Source: an uncultured Lachnospiraceae bacterium
GTDB taxonomy: Bacteria > Bacillota_A > Clostridia > Lachnospirales > Lachnospiraceae
Length of the DNA: 7,728 bases
NCBI GenBank assembly: GCA_946410365.1
Contig: CAMKAA010000039.1
Coordinates: forward strand, 1 to 7,728
Direction: 5' to 3'
Of this stretch, positions 5,928-7,728 are shown in pieces. The notes under the pieces were generated by a model, which did no database searches, was not told the origin of the DNA, and saw nothing but the letters and a program-made list of their open reading frames with translations. The number at the start of each line of letters is the position of its first letter. Positions within the stretch are counted from its first letter, which is position 1. Both the position numbers and the translations under genes were made by a program.

Positions 5928-7271
5928 ATGGAGCACTATTTTGACCCGAAGGTGGAATGCGCCTCCCGGGAACAGATCACAGCATGGCAGAACGAACGAC
6001 TGGTCAAACAGGTCGAAAGAGTTTACAACAATGTCCCTTACTATAAAAAGAAGATGGATGAGCTGGGTGTCCGCCCGGAGCATATCCACGGGATCGAGGA
6101 CCTTCACCTGCTTCCGACACTCAGCAAAGACGACCTCAGAGACCAGTATCCTTACGGACTGATGGCGGCACCGCTTTCAGACTGTGTCAGGATCCACTCC
6201 ACCAGTGGAACGACAGGAAGAAGAGTTGTTGCTTTCTATACGCAGAACGATGTGGACCTCTGGGAGGAGTGCTGCGCAAGAGCTCTCGCGGCAGCAGGAG
6301 CGACGAAGGATGATGTTGTGCAGGTCTGTTACGGATACGGGCTGTTTACCGGAGGTGCGGGCCTTCACGGCGGTTCTCACAAGCTGGGAAGCCTGACGCT
6401 CCCTATGTCTTCGGGAAATACGGACAGGCAGCTTCAGTTTATGACGGATCTGGGAACCACGATCCTCTGCTGTACACCTTCCTATGCGGCATACCTTTCG
6501 GAATCCGTTAATGAGAGAGGACTTAGAAACCGCATAAAACTTAAAGCCGGCATTTTCGGCGCGGAAGCCTGGACGGAGGAGATGCGCCGCGATATTGAGA
6601 AGGGACTTGGTCTTAAGGCCTACGACATCTACGGGCTCACGGAGATCTCCGGTCCCGGCGTGGCATATGAATGCAGCGCGCAGAACGGAATGCACGTCAA
6701 CGAGGACCATTTCATCGTCGAGACGATCAACCCCAAGACGGGTGAGCCTGTGCCTCATGGCCAGAAAGGTGAGCTTGTATTTACCAGCATTACAAAGGAA
6801 GCATTCCCTCTGATCCGCTACAGGACCAAAGATATCGGTATTCTCTATGACGAGCCCTGCTCCTGCGGCAGAACGCACGTGAGAATGTCCAAGCCTATGG
6901 GCAGAAGCGATGACATGCTGATCGTCAAGGGCGTCAACGTATTCCCGTCCCAGATCGAAACGGTGCTCATGAACTGCGGCTATCCGGCCAACTACCAGAT
7001 CATTGTCACAAGAACGGGCAGCAGCGACCGCATCGAGGTGCAGGTCGAGATGACGCCGGAGATGTTCTCCGACTCCCTGTCCGAAGTGGCGGGAAGAGAA
7101 AAGCAGCTGGTCTCCGCACTCAAGGCAATGCTCGGCATTTACTGCGTAGTCAAACTCGTAGCGCCTAAGAGCATTACAAGGAGCGAGGGCAAGGCAAAGC
7201 GCGTGATCGACAAGAGAAATCTATATGTCAACGGTTCGGATCCGGCGTCGACCGATCCCGCAGCCCACTGA
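5928..7271 (+). CDS. Phenylacetate-CoA ligase-like AMP-forming enzyme
   Basis: The product activates a carboxylic acid, probably an aryl acid such as phenylacetate or indoleacetate, to an acyl-adenylate and then to the CoA thioester. At 447 residues it has the normal length of PaaK-type ligases. Motifs in order are the phosphate-binding loop STSGTTGRR (91-99), YGLTE (235-239), RYRTKDIG (297-304) and CSCGRTH (311-317, a Cys/His cluster seen in PaaK proteins). The hinge block GRSDDMLIVKGVNVFPS (325-341) and the C-terminal GKAKRVIDKR (421-430), with the lysine expected to act in adenylation, follow. The phosphate loop has Arg-Arg where many relatives have Lys-Pro. The Shine-Dalgarno AAGGAGG (5908-5914) is 13 nt from the ATG, unusually far, but no in-frame start lies nearer. 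No paaABCDE-type degradation genes are in the window. In anaerobes such ligases often accompany indolepyruvate:ferredoxin oxidoreductase genes. The family is clear; the substrate is inferred. Confidence 0.92.
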   Translation: MEHYFDPKVECASREQITAWQNERLVKQVERVYNNVPYYKKKMDELGVRPEHIHGIEDLHLLPTLSKDDLRDQYPYGLMAAPLSDCVRIHSTSGTTGRRVVAFYTQNDVDLWEECCARALAAAGATKDDVVQVCYGYGLFTGGAGLHGGSHKLGSLTLPMSSGNTDRQLQFMTDLGTTILCCTPSYAAYLSESVNERGLRNRIKLKAGIFGAEAWTEEMRRDIEKGLGLKAYDIYGLTEISGPGVAYECSAQNGMHVNEDHFIVETINPKTGEPVPHGQKGELVFTSITKEAFPLIRYRTKDIGILYDEPCSCGRTHVRMSKPMGRSDDMLIVKGVNVFPSQIETVLMNCGYPANYQIIVTRTGSSDRIEVQVEMTPEMFSDSLSEVAGREKQLVSALKAMLGIYCVVKLVAPKSITRSEGKAKRVIDKRNLYVNGSDPASTDPAAH

Positions 7272-7333
7272 TATGTATTTTAAAACAGCATAACCACTAC
7301 AAAGCCTCTGAGAGGGGAGAACAGGAGGAGCAA

Positions 7334-7728
7334 ATGACAGTCAAACAGATTTCCGTATTTCTGGAGAACAGACCCGGCGCACTGGCGGAGTTTACCAAGA
7401 TCCTGGAGAAGAGCAACATTGACTTGCGGGCTCTCTCCCTGGCGGAGAGTGAAGATTTCGGCATTGTCCGCGTCATTGTGGACAACCCCTTCGACACGAT
7501 CCAGATCCTCAAAGATGAGGGTTATGTCTGCTCCATCACCAAAGTCATTGCAGTGGAGATCGAGGACAAGCCCGGCGCTCTGGTCAACATGCTGAACATC
7601 CTGGGAGACAACAAGGTCAACCTCGAATACTCTTACGCATTCCTTGCCAAAAAAGCGAACAGCGCCTTCATGGTATTCCGCGTAGCGGACAATGAGAAAG
7701 CGATTCGCGTCCTCACGGAGAACGGAAT
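7334..7728 (+). CDS. Tandem ACT-domain protein (incomplete at window end)
   Basis: ACT domains bind amino acids or similar small ligands and usually regulate a linked enzyme. The 131 visible residues hold two ACT repeats. The first (about 3-68) has VFLENRPGALAEFTKIL at 8-24, and the second (about 71-131) has VEIEDKPGALVNMLNIL at 74-90. The two share the [NDE]-x-PGAL ligand-loop pattern. No catalytic domain is attached, so this is a stand-alone regulatory or binding protein; relatives are about 140-145 residues, so little is missing. The ATG is preceded by AGGAGGA (7323-7329) with a four-nt gap. It starts 62 nt after the ligase, with no terminator between, so co-transcription is likely. This ligase/ACT pairing recurs in anaerobic Firmicutes and archaea, which suggests sensing of an aromatic amino acid or derivative. 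The ligand is not known from this sequence. Confidence 0.9.
   Translation, partial: MTVKQISVFLENRPGALAEFTKILEKSNIDLRALSLAESEDFGIVRVIVDNPFDTIQILKDEGYVCSITKVIAVEIEDKPGALVNMLNILGDNKVNLEYSYAFLAKKANSAFMVFRVADNEKAIRVLTENG

Noticed and set aside
7305..7315. Short palindrome CCTCTGAGAGG between the ligase and the ACT gene
   Set aside because: It has a one-base centre and five-base arms, no T-tract follows, and it sits close to the ribosome binding site. It could arise by chance and is not a terminator; an operator role cannot be supported.

Overview
The window is a gene-dense stretch of bacterial chromosome with every gene on the + strand. Gene order, strong AGGAGG-type ribosome binding sites, a Gly/Asn-rich SSB linker, a zinc-ligand form of ribosomal protein S18 and a membrane-anchored GdpP-type phosphodiesterase all point to a Firmicute of class Clostridia. 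My impression is Lachnospiraceae or a near relative with moderate GC; genus cannot be decided from this sequence.

Layout. Positions 1-27 are the last codons of rpsF (S6), followed by ssb (46-588) and rpsR (631-888): the conserved rpsF-ssb-rpsR operon. It closes with a strong intrinsic terminator (917-963). Next come a possible extended -10 promoter (979-987), a small tandem duplication in the leader, and a LicD-family transferase gene (1051-2001). Its 3' end overlaps by 23 nt a gdpP-like c-di-AMP phosphodiesterase gene (1979-4024). That gene leads into rplI (L9) and dnaB (replicative helicase), reproducing the conserved Firmicute gdpP-rplI-dnaB order. After an 80-nt GC-rich gap comes a separate metabolic pair: a phenylacetate-CoA-ligase-like AMP-forming enzyme (5928-7271) and a tandem-ACT-domain protein (7334 to the window end, incomplete).

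How the genes relate. The left and middle blocks are housekeeping: translation (S6, S18, L9), single-strand DNA protection (SSB), replication-fork unwinding (DnaB) and turnover of the second messenger c-di-AMP (GdpP). The LicD-family gene is the accessory element. It sits exactly between the two conserved blocks and appears translationally coupled to gdpP. The right-hand pair probably handles aryl-acid/aryl-CoA chemistry, with the ACT protein as a likely amino-acid sensor.

I found no mobile element, CRISPR array, tRNA or rRNA, and no evidence of a wholly new system. The most interesting points are the licD-gdpP coupling and the ligase/ACT pair beside the replication genes.
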